Shown piece after piece: positions 1-5,071 of a DNA stretch of 5,071 nucleotides. Under the pieces are notes generated by a model. That model was given only the letters and a program-made list of their open reading frames with translations. It was not told the DNA's origin and did not search any database. Each line of letters begins with the position of its first letter. Position 1 is the first letter of the stretch. The position numbers and the translations under genes were made by a program. The stretch is from Spirochaetaceae bacterium (GTDB lineage Bacteria; Spirochaetota; Spirochaetia; Treponematales; Breznakiellaceae). The stretch is from the NCBI GenBank assembly GCA_031278935.1, contig JAITJK010000165.1, forward strand, positions 1 through 5,071, read 5' to 3'.

Positions 1-766
1 TAGGATTGGTCTCGATAAACGCCCCCTTCATGAAAGGCAACAGCTGGTAATGCAAATGCCGGGCCTCTTCCCCCTTACCCGTAAGGCCGGCCTTGACCAG
101 GGCGGCGACCTTGCCGGGGAGGAGGTTCGCAATAACCGAAATCACCCCGTCTCCCCCCAAGGCCAGTAAGGGCAAGGTCAAGGCATCGTCTCCGGATAAC
201 ACCGTAAAAGGCCGCTCCCGGCCCTTGCACCGGTGGATAATGTCCCCCATCTGGTTAATATCCCCGGAGGATTCCTTTACCCCGATGATTTCAGGAATCT
301 GGGTAAGCCGTTCCATGAGTTCAGCGGAGATGTTCCTCCCCGTCCGGGAGGCGATATTGTAGATGATCAGGGGAAGGCCCTCCCCTGCTTTGGCCACCGC
401 CTCAAAGTGCCGAATCAGCCCCGCGTCATTGGGTTTGTTGTAATAGGGGGTTACCACCAAGGCCGCGTCTACCCCCAGGGCTCTCGCCCGTTGAGTGTAA
501 TGCATCGCCGTACGGGTGGCATTGGAACCGGTTCCAATGATGAGCGGAACCCGTCCCTTGACTTCTTCCACGGCCAGGCGAATCAGCTTTTCCTCTTCAG
601 CCTCGTCTAAGGTCGGACTTTCTCCAGTGGTTCCTAAGGGTACGAGACCGTCAATGCCCCCCTCAATCTGGAACTGAATAAGCCGACGAAATCCGTCGTA
701 ATCTACCGCACCGTCTTCTTTCATGGGGGTGATAAGAGCGGTAAAAGCCCCCTGTAATAGGTTCAT
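1..766 (-). CDS. dapA: 4-hydroxy-tetrahydrodipicolinate synthase, C-terminus cut by window edge
   Basis: Cytosolic enzyme (EC 4.3.3.7) that condenses pyruvate with aspartate semialdehyde, the first step committed to diaminopimelate and lysine. The frame gives 255 residues from ATG 766 and is still open at base 1. Family members are about 290-300 residues, so roughly 40 are missing. The TIM-barrel active site is complete: GTTGES at 45-50 with T46 and T47, PYYNKP at 107-112 with the triad tyrosine Y109, the YNIASRTG segment with Y136 and R141, the Schiff-base lysine K164 in GVKESSGD, then LSGDD 190-194 and GVISV 207-211. By alignment from memory these match E. coli T44, T45, Y107, Y133, R138 and K161. 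One oddity is alanine (A139) where YNVPSRTG enzymes have proline. The start is fixed by AAGGA 7 nt upstream and by the usual short N-terminus before the first strand. It is last in lysC-dapB-dapA within the window. KDG aldolase or N-acetylneuraminate lyase relatives are unlikely given the pathway neighbours and R141. Confidence 0.96.
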   Translation of the reverse strand, partial: MNLLQGAFTALITPMKEDGAVDYDGFRRLIQFQIEGGIDGLVPLGTTGESPTLDEAEEEKLIRLAVEEVKGRVPLIIGTGSNATRTAMHYTQRARALGVDAALVVTPYYNKPNDAGLIRHFEAVAKAGEGLPLIIYNIASRTGRNISAELMERLTQIPEIIGVKESSGDINQMGDIIHRCKGRERPFTVLSGDDALTLPLLALGGDGVISVIANLLPGKVAALVKAGLTGKGEEARHLHYQLLPFMKGAFIETNP

Positions 767-773
767 ACAAACT

Positions 774-778
774 TCCTT
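774..778 (-). promoter_or_regulatory. Ribosome binding site of dapA
   Basis: AAGGA lies 7 nt before the dapA ATG at 766. Its two A residues are the last two bases of the dapB TAA stop, so termination on dapB places the ribosome at the dapA start. This supports translational coupling and the chosen start. Confidence 0.8.
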
Positions 779-1583
779 ACACGCCTAAAAGGTCTTTCAA
801 TACATAATCTAAGGTGAAAACCCCACTCCGGGAGGCTCCCGCCGCTTTCCCCGGACCTGGACAGGCCACAAGCCATTCCGCCGCGACTAGCGCCCCTGAA
901 GCCAGGGCATCCCTGCTGCGAGCGGTATGGGTGATCTCGATGGTGTCCGCGTTGCTGTCGAACAGCACCGTATGCGTCCCGGGGAGAGCGCCCACGCGGA
1001 GGCTGGGATAGTGGATTTCCTCAGGGGCCGGGGCTCGGTGCAAGGTTTCCCAGACTGGCGTAGTCTTGCGCTGCATATTCAAAAGAATATAGTCCATCAA
1101 GGTCTTGGCGGTTCCTGAAGGGCTGTCTACCTTTTGATGGTGATGGGCCTCCCAACCGCCGACATCGTATTCCGGGAAAGGATCCACCAAGTGCGCGGCA
1201 AAGGCTGCGATACGGTAAAAGAGATTCACCCCCAGGGAAAAATTGGAAGCCCAGAGCATCGATGCCCCGGCGGATTCGACATACTGGGTAACTTCATCAA
1301 GCCTATCCAGCCAGCCGGTGGTGCCCACCAGCAGGGGTATCTTCCGTTCCGCCAGAGCTTTGATGTTCTCCACCACCCTATCCGGCCGGGTAAAGTCAAT
1401 GGCCACATCCACCTGGCGGAAGATTCCTTCCTCAGGAATGACCGGAAAAACCGGCGCCCCGGAGCGAATATGGCCTTCCAAGACGTAGGGGTCTACCACG
1501 GCGATGACTTCATGTTGCCGGCTCAGGGCCTGGGCTTCGATGAGTTTCCCCATTTTTCCGTAACCAATGATAGCGATACGCAT
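777..1583 (-). CDS. dapB: 4-hydroxy-tetrahydrodipicolinate reductase
   Basis: Cytosolic NAD(P)H-dependent reductase (EC 1.17.1.8) acting directly after DapA. It reduces the dihydrodipicolinate precursor to tetrahydrodipicolinate. It is 268 residues, a normal family length. The N-terminal Rossmann fold carries GYGKMG at 7-12 and an acidic D31 at the end of strand 2, which suggests NADH can be used. IDFTRP 62-67 and VGTTGW 86-91 line the cofactor site. NFSLGVNLF 114-122 leads into the C-terminal domain. EAHHHQKVDSPSGTA 145-159 is the signature, with H147 and K151 matching the catalytic H159 and K163 of E. coli. SGTAK 156-160 binds substrate. EITHTARSRDALASGAL 216-232 and GVFTLDYVL 254-262 are the usual C-terminal blocks. 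A somewhat loose CPGPGKAAGASRS stretch (241-253) precedes the last block. The GYGKMG form resembles Bacteroidota and Spirochaetota enzymes. It starts 11 nt after lysC and ends 10 nt before dapA. Confidence 0.97.
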   Translation of the reverse strand: MRIAIIGYGKMGKLIEAQALSRQHEVIAVVDPYVLEGHIRSGAPVFPVIPEEGIFRQVDVAIDFTRPDRVVENIKALAERKIPLLVGTTGWLDRLDEVTQYVESAGASMLWASNFSLGVNLFYRIAAFAAHLVDPFPEYDVGGWEAHHHQKVDSPSGTAKTLMDYILLNMQRKTTPVWETLHRAPAPEEIHYPSLRVGALPGTHTVLFDSNADTIEITHTARSRDALASGALVAAEWLVACPGPGKAAGASRSGVFTLDYVLKDLLGV

Positions 1584-1589
1584 ACAGTT

Positions 1590-1596
1590 CCCCCTT
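1590..1596 (-). promoter_or_regulatory. Ribosome binding site of dapB, with G:U-tolerant core
   Basis: AAGGGGG lies 6 nt before the dapB ATG at 1583 and begins inside the lysC TAA stop. It differs from the ideal AAGGAGG at one base, and that G can still pair with the U of the anti-Shine-Dalgarno sequence. It is the least canonical of the four gene RBSs here. Confidence 0.7.
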
Positions 1597-2926
1597 AAGA
1601 AGCGTAGACGCCGAAAAAGTGCTTATGTAAACCCTGGACCACCTCCGCACGCTGGGTGTCGTTTACAATAAAACTGATATTCACTTTGCTGGCCCCGGAG
1701 GAAACCATCTGCACTGGGATACCCAAGGCGGCGCATACCCCAAAAGCTTGATGAAGGATTTCTGAAGACCGGTTTACATCCCCGATAAGGGTAACAATGG
1801 CTTTGCCGGTTTTGATTTCCACCTCCGCAATCCGGCTCAGGTCCTTTTTAAGGGGCTCAAGGTTATAGGATGCGTCCAAGGTGACGGATACCGACACTTC
1901 GCTGGTGGCCACCATATCCACGGAAATGCCGTATTGGGCAAAATCCGCAAAGAGTTCGGTCAAGAACCCCGGCTGGCCGAGCATTCGGGTGGATACAATG
2001 TCCACCAAAGTTACCTGGGTGCGGGAGGTAATCCCCAAAACCGGTCCCATTTTTTCCCGTTCCGCCACGATCCGCGTTCCCGGCGCACCAGGGTTGTAGG
2101 AATTCTTGACCCATACGGGGGTCTTCGTTTTCATACAGGGCTGCATGGCCCGGGGATGCAACACTTGGGCGCCGAAATAGGCTAACTCCGCAGCTTCCTC
2201 GTAAGTAACCGCTTCCACAGGCCGGGCATCCTGGACGATCCGGGGGTCCGCAGTGAGAATCCCGTCCACGTCCTTCCATACCTGCACTTCCTCAGCCTGG
2301 CATGCGGCAGCGACCATGGTGGCAGAGAGGTCTGAGCCCCCCCGACCCAAGGTGGTAATCGCCCCCTCCCGGTCTTTGGCAATGAAACCAGTCAGCACGG
2401 GCACTATTCCCCCCTTAATGAGGGGCATCAGTTTTTCAGGGATGGTGGCCCAGCTTTCCGGGATCAGCTCCGCAGCGGTAAAACGGGAATCCGACACAAA
2501 GCCCCCATCCCAAGCATCCACCGCTTGGGCCTTCACACCCATGGACTGGCCATAGGCTGCGACCATACGGGCGGATAGCCGTTCCCCAAAGGACACCAGG
2601 TAATCCCGGGTTTTCCCGGTTAGTTCTTTAACCAAGGATATACCCACGAGCAGAACCTGCAATTCCGCCAAGAGGGGCGTAATGGCGCTCATATCAAGCG
2701 CAAGTTCCCGTATGGTGTTCTTGTGCAACTCCGCGATTCGTTCAACCGATACAGTACCGGTCTTTAAGGCCATATCCGCAGCTTCCAAGAGATGATCCGT
2801 AGTATCGCCCATAGCGGATACGACCAAAACCGGTTTTCGGGGAAGTTCCGGCTTGACCAGGTCTACCACACAACGGATCCGTTCCCCATTGGCCAGAGAA
2901 CTACCCCCGAATTTCATCACAATCAT
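1595..2926 (-). CDS. lysC: Aspartate kinase, monofunctional, two ACT domains
   Basis: Phosphorylates L-aspartate with ATP (EC 2.7.2.4), the entry step to lysine, diaminopimelate, threonine and methionine. The protein is 443 residues, close to E. coli LysC (449), with no fused homoserine dehydrogenase. The kinase domain spans about 1-290: KFGGSS 5-10 binds nucleotide and aspartate, SFGERLSA 112-119, TTLGRGGSDLSA 191-202, and VWKDVDGILTADPR 216-229. Two ACT domains follow, about 303-370 and 375-440. The first contains MLGQPGFL (315-322) and MVATSEVSVSVTLD (338-351), aligning with the lysine-contact loops of E. coli LysC, so feedback by lysine is likely but inferred. The start was chosen at ATG 2926 because AAGGA sits 6 nt upstream and MIVMKFGG is the usual family N-terminus. 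An in-frame TTG at 2959 would add 11 residues without an RBS. It is first of lysC-dapB-dapA. Confidence 0.97.
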   Translation of the reverse strand: MIVMKFGGSSLANGERIRCVVDLVKPELPRKPVLVVSAMGDTTDHLLEAADMALKTGTVSVERIAELHKNTIRELALDMSAITPLLAELQVLLVGISLVKELTGKTRDYLVSFGERLSARMVAAYGQSMGVKAQAVDAWDGGFVSDSRFTAAELIPESWATIPEKLMPLIKGGIVPVLTGFIAKDREGAITTLGRGGSDLSATMVAAACQAEEVQVWKDVDGILTADPRIVQDARPVEAVTYEEAAELAYFGAQVLHPRAMQPCMKTKTPVWVKNSYNPGAPGTRIVAEREKMGPVLGITSRTQVTLVDIVSTRMLGQPGFLTELFADFAQYGISVDMVATSEVSVSVTLDASYNLEPLKKDLSRIAEVEIKTGKAIVTLIGDVNRSSEILHQAFGVCAALGIPVQMVSSGASKVNISFIVNDTQRAEVVQGLHKHFFGVYAS

Positions 2927-2932
2927 AGTACA

Positions 2933-2937
2933 TCCTT
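2933..2937 (-). promoter_or_regulatory. Ribosome binding site of lysC, decides the start
   Basis: AAGGA is placed 6 nt before ATG 2926. No comparable site precedes the in-frame TTG at 2959, and ATG 2917 would remove the first residues of the strand leading to KFGGSS. This supports the 443-residue form. Confidence 0.75.
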
Positions 2938-3000
2938 CATAAAGGCTTTGCCCACGCAAGAACCCAAGGGCTTAGATTCCGCATTTTCTTGAGCCTATCA

Positions 3001-3014
3001 AAGGATACCTCCTT
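3001..3014 (-). promoter_or_regulatory. Isolated strong Shine-Dalgarno sequence inside a small palindrome
   Basis: On the minus strand AAGGAGGTATCCTT is a perfect 5-bp stem (AAGGA/TCCTT) around a GGTA loop. It contains AAGGAGGT, a better ribosome site than any true gene start here, yet it lies 81 nt before lysC. A TTG at 3001 follows at 6-nt spacing and opens a 9-codon frame (MIGSRKCGI, stop at 2972). It could be a leader-peptide start, a ribosome standby site, or the remnant of a lost start. The bases are certain; the role is not. Confidence 0.3.
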
Positions 3015-3069
3015 ATGCAATAGTTCCTCACCCCCCCGTTGCCTTGTCATCATGACGACGCTCATACAC

Positions 3070-3110
3070 CGAAGCAATCCAGGGGGAATCCTCGGCGCTG
3101 CACTGCTTCG
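3070..3110. repeat. Imperfect palindrome, likely core of a dispersed intergenic repeat
   Basis: Arms 3070-3082 and 3098-3110 pair over 13 positions, with one G:U (or mismatch, depending on strand) and one mismatch, around a 15-nt loop. The minus-strand arm continues into GCGAAGCGAAGC and TTGCGAGCG (up to about 3122). That wording, ending in GAAGCAATCC on the partner arm, resembles a widespread class of palindromic intergenic repeats I recall from many bacterial genomes, including spirochaetes. In RNA it would form a hairpin after nagB, but with no U tract it is not a standard terminator. It may modulate read-through or protect the nagAB mRNA 3' end. Copy number cannot be seen from one window. 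Confidence 0.55.
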
Positions 3111-3150
3111 CTTCGCTCGCAATGCCTCACAAGGGCGATATAGTTTCGTA

Positions 3151-3945
3151 TCATGGGGAAGAAAGACCTTCAATGTCCTTAAAATACCGGACCGTCCCGA
3201 CTTTAAGCTCGTCCGTAGCAGCTTCATCGCAGACGATGATGGCTTTAGGATGCATTTGAAGGCACGAAAGGGTCCACATATGATTAACGCCCCCTTCCAC
3301 CGCAGCCTGTAGGGCCCAAGCTTTCCCATGGCCGCTCACCAGAATTAGCACTTCTCGGGCGTCCATGATGGTCCCCACGCCGACGGTAAGGGCCGTGGAC
3401 GGGACCTGGTTCACGTCTCCCTCAAAGAACCGGGCGTTGGCGATCTTCGTATTCGTGGTGAGGGTCTTTATCCGGGTCCGGGACTGTAAGGAAGAACCGG
3501 GCTCATTGAAGGCAATATGCCCATCTGCGCCCATGCCTCCGAGAAAAAGCTCAATCCCCCCATAAGAAGCTATCCGTTCCTCATAGGAGCGGCACTCTTC
3601 AGCCAAGTCCGTCGCCATGCCATCAAGGATATGGACGTGATTTTTCGGAATATCAATATGGGAAAAGAAATGGTCCCACATAAACCGATGGTAACTCTGG
3701 GGATGATCCGCACTGAGCCCCACATATTCGTCCATATTGAAGGTAACCACCTTAGCGAAGGACACCTTCCCATCCTTATGGGCCTTAATAAGCTCCCGGT
3801 ATATTCCCAAAGGACTTGAGCCCGTAGGAAGTCCCAGCACAAAAGGCTTGTCAGGCCGGGGATCAAAGGTGTTGATCCGCTGGATAATATACGAAGCCAC
3901 CCAACGGCTGGCTTCCTCGTAATGGGGATGAATAACAAGGCGCAT
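3151..3945 (-). CDS. nagB: Glucosamine-6-phosphate deaminase
   Basis: Cytosolic isomerising deaminase (EC 3.5.99.6) converting glucosamine-6-phosphate to fructose-6-phosphate and ammonia, which feeds amino sugars into glycolysis. It is 264 residues against 266 in E. coli. LGLPTGSSPLGIY 37-49 is the phosphate loop. FNMDEY 69-74 holds D72. GADGHIAFNEPG 139-150 holds D141, H143 and E148, the same numbers as the E. coli catalytic residues. VNQVPSTALTVGVGTI 178-193 and MWTLSCLQMHPKAIIVCDE 223-241 complete the signature. S151, S152, R158, K160 and Y254 match the E. coli allosteric GlcNAc-6-phosphate site, so activation by the NagA substrate is plausible. The frame is open back to an ATG at 4038, but that lies inside nagA and lacks an RBS. 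ATG 3945 has AAGGAG 6 nt upstream and gives the family N-terminus MRLVIHP. It follows nagA by 10 nt; no terminator is visible after it. Confidence 0.98.
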   Translation of the reverse strand: MRLVIHPHYEEASRWVASYIIQRINTFDPRPDKPFVLGLPTGSSPLGIYRELIKAHKDGKVSFAKVVTFNMDEYVGLSADHPQSYHRFMWDHFFSHIDIPKNHVHILDGMATDLAEECRSYEERIASYGGIELFLGGMGADGHIAFNEPGSSLQSRTRIKTLTTNTKIANARFFEGDVNQVPSTALTVGVGTIMDAREVLILVSGHGKAWALQAAVEGGVNHMWTLSCLQMHPKAIIVCDEAATDELKVGTVRYFKDIEGLSSP

Positions 3946-3951
3946 TATGTT

Positions 3952-3957
3952 CTCCTT
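3952..3957 (-). promoter_or_regulatory. Ribosome binding site of nagB, decides the start
   Basis: AAGGAG is 6 nt before ATG 3945. Its first two bases are the end of the nagA TAA stop. It is the strongest RBS attached to a real gene here and rules in favour of the 264-residue NagB over a longer reading from 4038. Confidence 0.85.
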
Positions 3958-5071
3958 ACCAAGTGTTTTTTTTGATGATCCCCCGGGCGATAACCAGAAG
4001 AATCTTAAAATCCCGGTCAAAGACCGTGATATCCGCATCCCTGCCGGGGATAATCGAGCCTTTTAGCCGGTGACCCATGACTTGGGCCGGATTAAAACTG
4101 GCCGCCTTTACCGCGTCTTCCAGGCTGAATCCAAAGGACGCGAGGTTTTTCACCCCCTGGATCATGGTTAAAGCGGAACCGGCAATGACGTCGTCTTCTT
4201 TCCGGTGAAAGGTCCCGTCATGGAACACCACTTCTTCCCCATTAGCAAAGAAAGGGCCTTCGGCCTGTTCCGTGGGTTTAAGGCCGTCGGTAACCAGCAC
4301 GATCTTGTCAACGGGTTTATCCTGCCGTAGCAGCCTAAACAAGTCGGGATGCACATGATACCCGTCGGCGATGATTTCACAAGACATTTCCCGGTGGATG
4401 AGGATCGCCCCCACGGCATTGGGGTTTCGATGGTCCAGCTTACTCATGGCGTTAAACAAATGGGTGGCGTGAAGGATTCCCGCCTGCATACCCTCCACCA
4501 TGTTTTCGTATTTCGCGTCCGTATGCCCGGCCTGGGGGATAATCCCCTTTTTGATGCAATACAAGGCTAATTTTCGCATCCCCGTGATCTCCGGGGCTAC
4601 GGTCATGTTGACAATATGTCCCTGGGACGCCTCCCACAGTTGTTCCATGAAGTCCAGGTTCACAGGCTTCAGGGTTTCAGGCTTTTGCACCCCTAGCCGA
4701 GTAGGGGAGAGAAAGGGACCTTCCAGGTGGAGGCCCAGGATCTGGGCTCCCTCCTCTTTGCCTATGGCCGCAGCGGCCCTACGTACTGCAGTGAGCATCT
4801 GCTCATAATCCCCCGGATAGATGGTAGGATGAAAAGCCGTTACCCCGTATTGCACCAGCAGCCGGGACATTTCCAGGATCGACTCAGTGGAAGCGTCTTC
4901 CGTGCCGAAACCGCCGAAGCCGTGGATATGCGTATCAATGAATCCCGGCGTAATATACGCGCCGCCTACATCAATCAACTTCACATCCTGGGCGAAGTGT
5001 TTTTGTTCAAACCGTTTCTGAGAAAAAACATCCGTTACCTTGCCGTCTTCGAGCAGTACGGCGCAGTGTTT
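3956..5071 (-). CDS. nagA: N-acetylglucosamine-6-phosphate deacetylase, N-terminus cut by window edge
   Basis: Cytosolic metal-dependent amidohydrolase (EC 3.5.1.25) removing acetate from GlcNAc-6-phosphate to give the NagB substrate. The frame is open to base 5071 and yields 371 residues. Family members are about 380-400, so only about 10-20 N-terminal residues are missing. Counting from the first visible codon: PGFIDTHIHG carries a metal-binding H48-x-H50, LHLEGPF holds E117, AGHTDA holds H183, ATHLFNAM holds H204, IIADGYHVHP about 234-243 is the substrate segment, and LVTDG holds the catalytic D262. AGSALTMIQGVKNL 297-310 and a closing GRDADITVFD beta-strand block (343-352) follow. The HxH pair is absent from E. 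coli NagA (Q-x-N) but present in binuclear enzymes such as B. subtilis NagA, so a two-metal centre is likely. A GTG at 4984 is internal, lacks an RBS and would cut off the N-terminal beta-sandwich strands, so it is not the start. nagB follows after 10 nt. Confidence 0.96.
   Translation of the reverse strand, partial: KHCAVLLEDGKVTDVFSQKRFEQKHFAQDVKLIDVGGAYITPGFIDTHIHGFGGFGTEDASTESILEMSRLLVQYGVTAFHPTIYPGDYEQMLTAVRRAAAAIGKEEGAQILGLHLEGPFLSPTRLGVQKPETLKPVNLDFMEQLWEASQGHIVNMTVAPEITGMRKLALYCIKKGIIPQAGHTDAKYENMVEGMQAGILHATHLFNAMSKLDHRNPNAVGAILIHREMSCEIIADGYHVHPDLFRLLRQDKPVDKIVLVTDGLKPTEQAEGPFFANGEEVVFHDGTFHRKEDDVIAGSALTMIQGVKNLASFGFSLEDAVKAASFNPAQVMGHRLKGSIIPGRDADITVFDRDFKILLVIARGIIKKNTW

Larger units (their letters stand above)
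2927..3150. other. Intergenic region between nagB and lysC
   Basis: This 224-nt gap is the only sizeable non-coding stretch in the window and separates amino-sugar catabolism from the lysine pathway. Reading toward lysC it holds an imperfect repeat-like palindrome, a G7 tract (3031-3037), an isolated AAGGAGGT (3007-3014) and then the lysC RBS. I see no GC-rich hairpin followed by a T run, so no intrinsic terminator for nagAB. I also see no lysine-riboswitch core. The only promoter-like pair I found is TTGCAT (3015-3020), 17 nt, then TAGGCT (2992-2997) preceded by TG. It matches consensus poorly and is not called. Confidence 0.85.

Noticed and set aside
233..610. 125-codon plus-strand open frame opposite dapA
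   Set aside because: It is fully antisense to dapA, whose catalytic motifs are intact along the same bases. Composition reflects the complementary strand only.
1134..1598. 154-codon plus-strand open frame across dapB
   Set aside because: It lies antisense to a clearly functional dapB, shows no recognisable motif, and has no separate RBS or neighbour support. It is a shadow of the dapB codon pattern.
2924..2940. Five-codon frame MKDVL whose TGA overlaps the lysC ATG
   Set aside because: No RBS precedes the ATG at 2940, and its AAGGA is itself the lysC RBS. Such tiny overlaps are expected by chance.
1595..2959. Longer LysC starting at TTG 2959
   Set aside because: Adds 11 non-family residues with no RBS. 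ATG 2926 has AAGGA at 6 nt and yields the standard N-terminus.
2937..3053. 38-codon minus-strand frame (ATG 3053) in the nagB-lysC gap, including a nested 15-residue frame from ATG 2984
   Set aside because: It has no good RBS at either ATG and no family resemblance, and it runs through the repeat-like segment. Its stop overlapping the lysC RBS is suggestive of coupling but not enough to call a gene.
3070..3110. Intrinsic terminator for nagAB
   Set aside because: The stem is imperfect, has a 15-nt loop, and is not followed by a T run on the minus strand.
2927..3150. Lysine riboswitch (L-box) upstream of lysC
   Set aside because: Position is right, but I cannot find the conserved core segments or a five-helix layout. 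The only sizeable hairpin is the repeat-like palindrome.
3151..4038. Longer NagB starting at ATG 4038
   Set aside because: The extra 31 residues are read from inside nagA, have no RBS, and are not part of the family. ATG 3945 has an ideal RBS.
1..5071. A novel multi-gene system hidden in the window
   Set aside because: All but the 224-nt gap is taken by five recognisable enzymes with complete active sites. No unexplained coding space remains for additional genes.

Overview
This is a compact, all-minus-strand metabolic region. It reads like the chromosome of a moderately G+C-rich bacterium (mid-50s % by eye). The closest match I can suggest is a Treponema-like spirochaete: the NagB and the short DapB with a GYGKMG nucleotide-binding motif are of the type shared by Spirochaetota and Bacteroidota. 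That placement rests on remembered family features, not a search, and I hold it at only moderate confidence. All five genes are full-strength, intact housekeeping enzymes apart from truncation by the window edges. I see no phage, transposase, CRISPR, tRNA or rRNA sequence.

In order of transcription (right to left) there are two blocks. Block 1 is amino-sugar catabolism. nagA (5071 to 3956, start codon just outside the window) deacetylates GlcNAc-6-phosphate. nagB (3945 to 3151) converts the resulting glucosamine-6-phosphate to fructose-6-phosphate and ammonia. A 224-nt gap (2927 to 3150) follows. Block 2 is the aspartate-to-lysine/diaminopimelate pathway. lysC (2926 to 1595) makes aspartyl phosphate, dapB (1583 to 777) is dihydrodipicolinate reductase, and dapA (766 to the left edge, missing about 40 C-terminal residues) is dihydrodipicolinate synthase. 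The aspartate-semialdehyde dehydrogenase that links lysC to dapA is not in the window.

Within each block the genes are 10-11 nt apart. At all three junctions the upstream TAA stop is fused to the next Shine-Dalgarno sequence, so each block is almost certainly one transcript with coupled translation. The gap between blocks contains an imperfect palindrome that looks like a dispersed intergenic repeat, a G7 tract, and an isolated perfect Shine-Dalgarno sequence inside a small palindrome. It has no convincing terminator and no recognisable lysine riboswitch. Whether lysC-dapBA has its own promoter or is also read from nagAB cannot be settled from sequence alone.

I found no undescribed multi-gene system here. 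The points worth a second look are mostly in the gap, plus residue-level predictions about regulation: the NagB allosteric site is conserved, the LysC lysine-binding loop is conserved, and the DapA lysine site has diverged.
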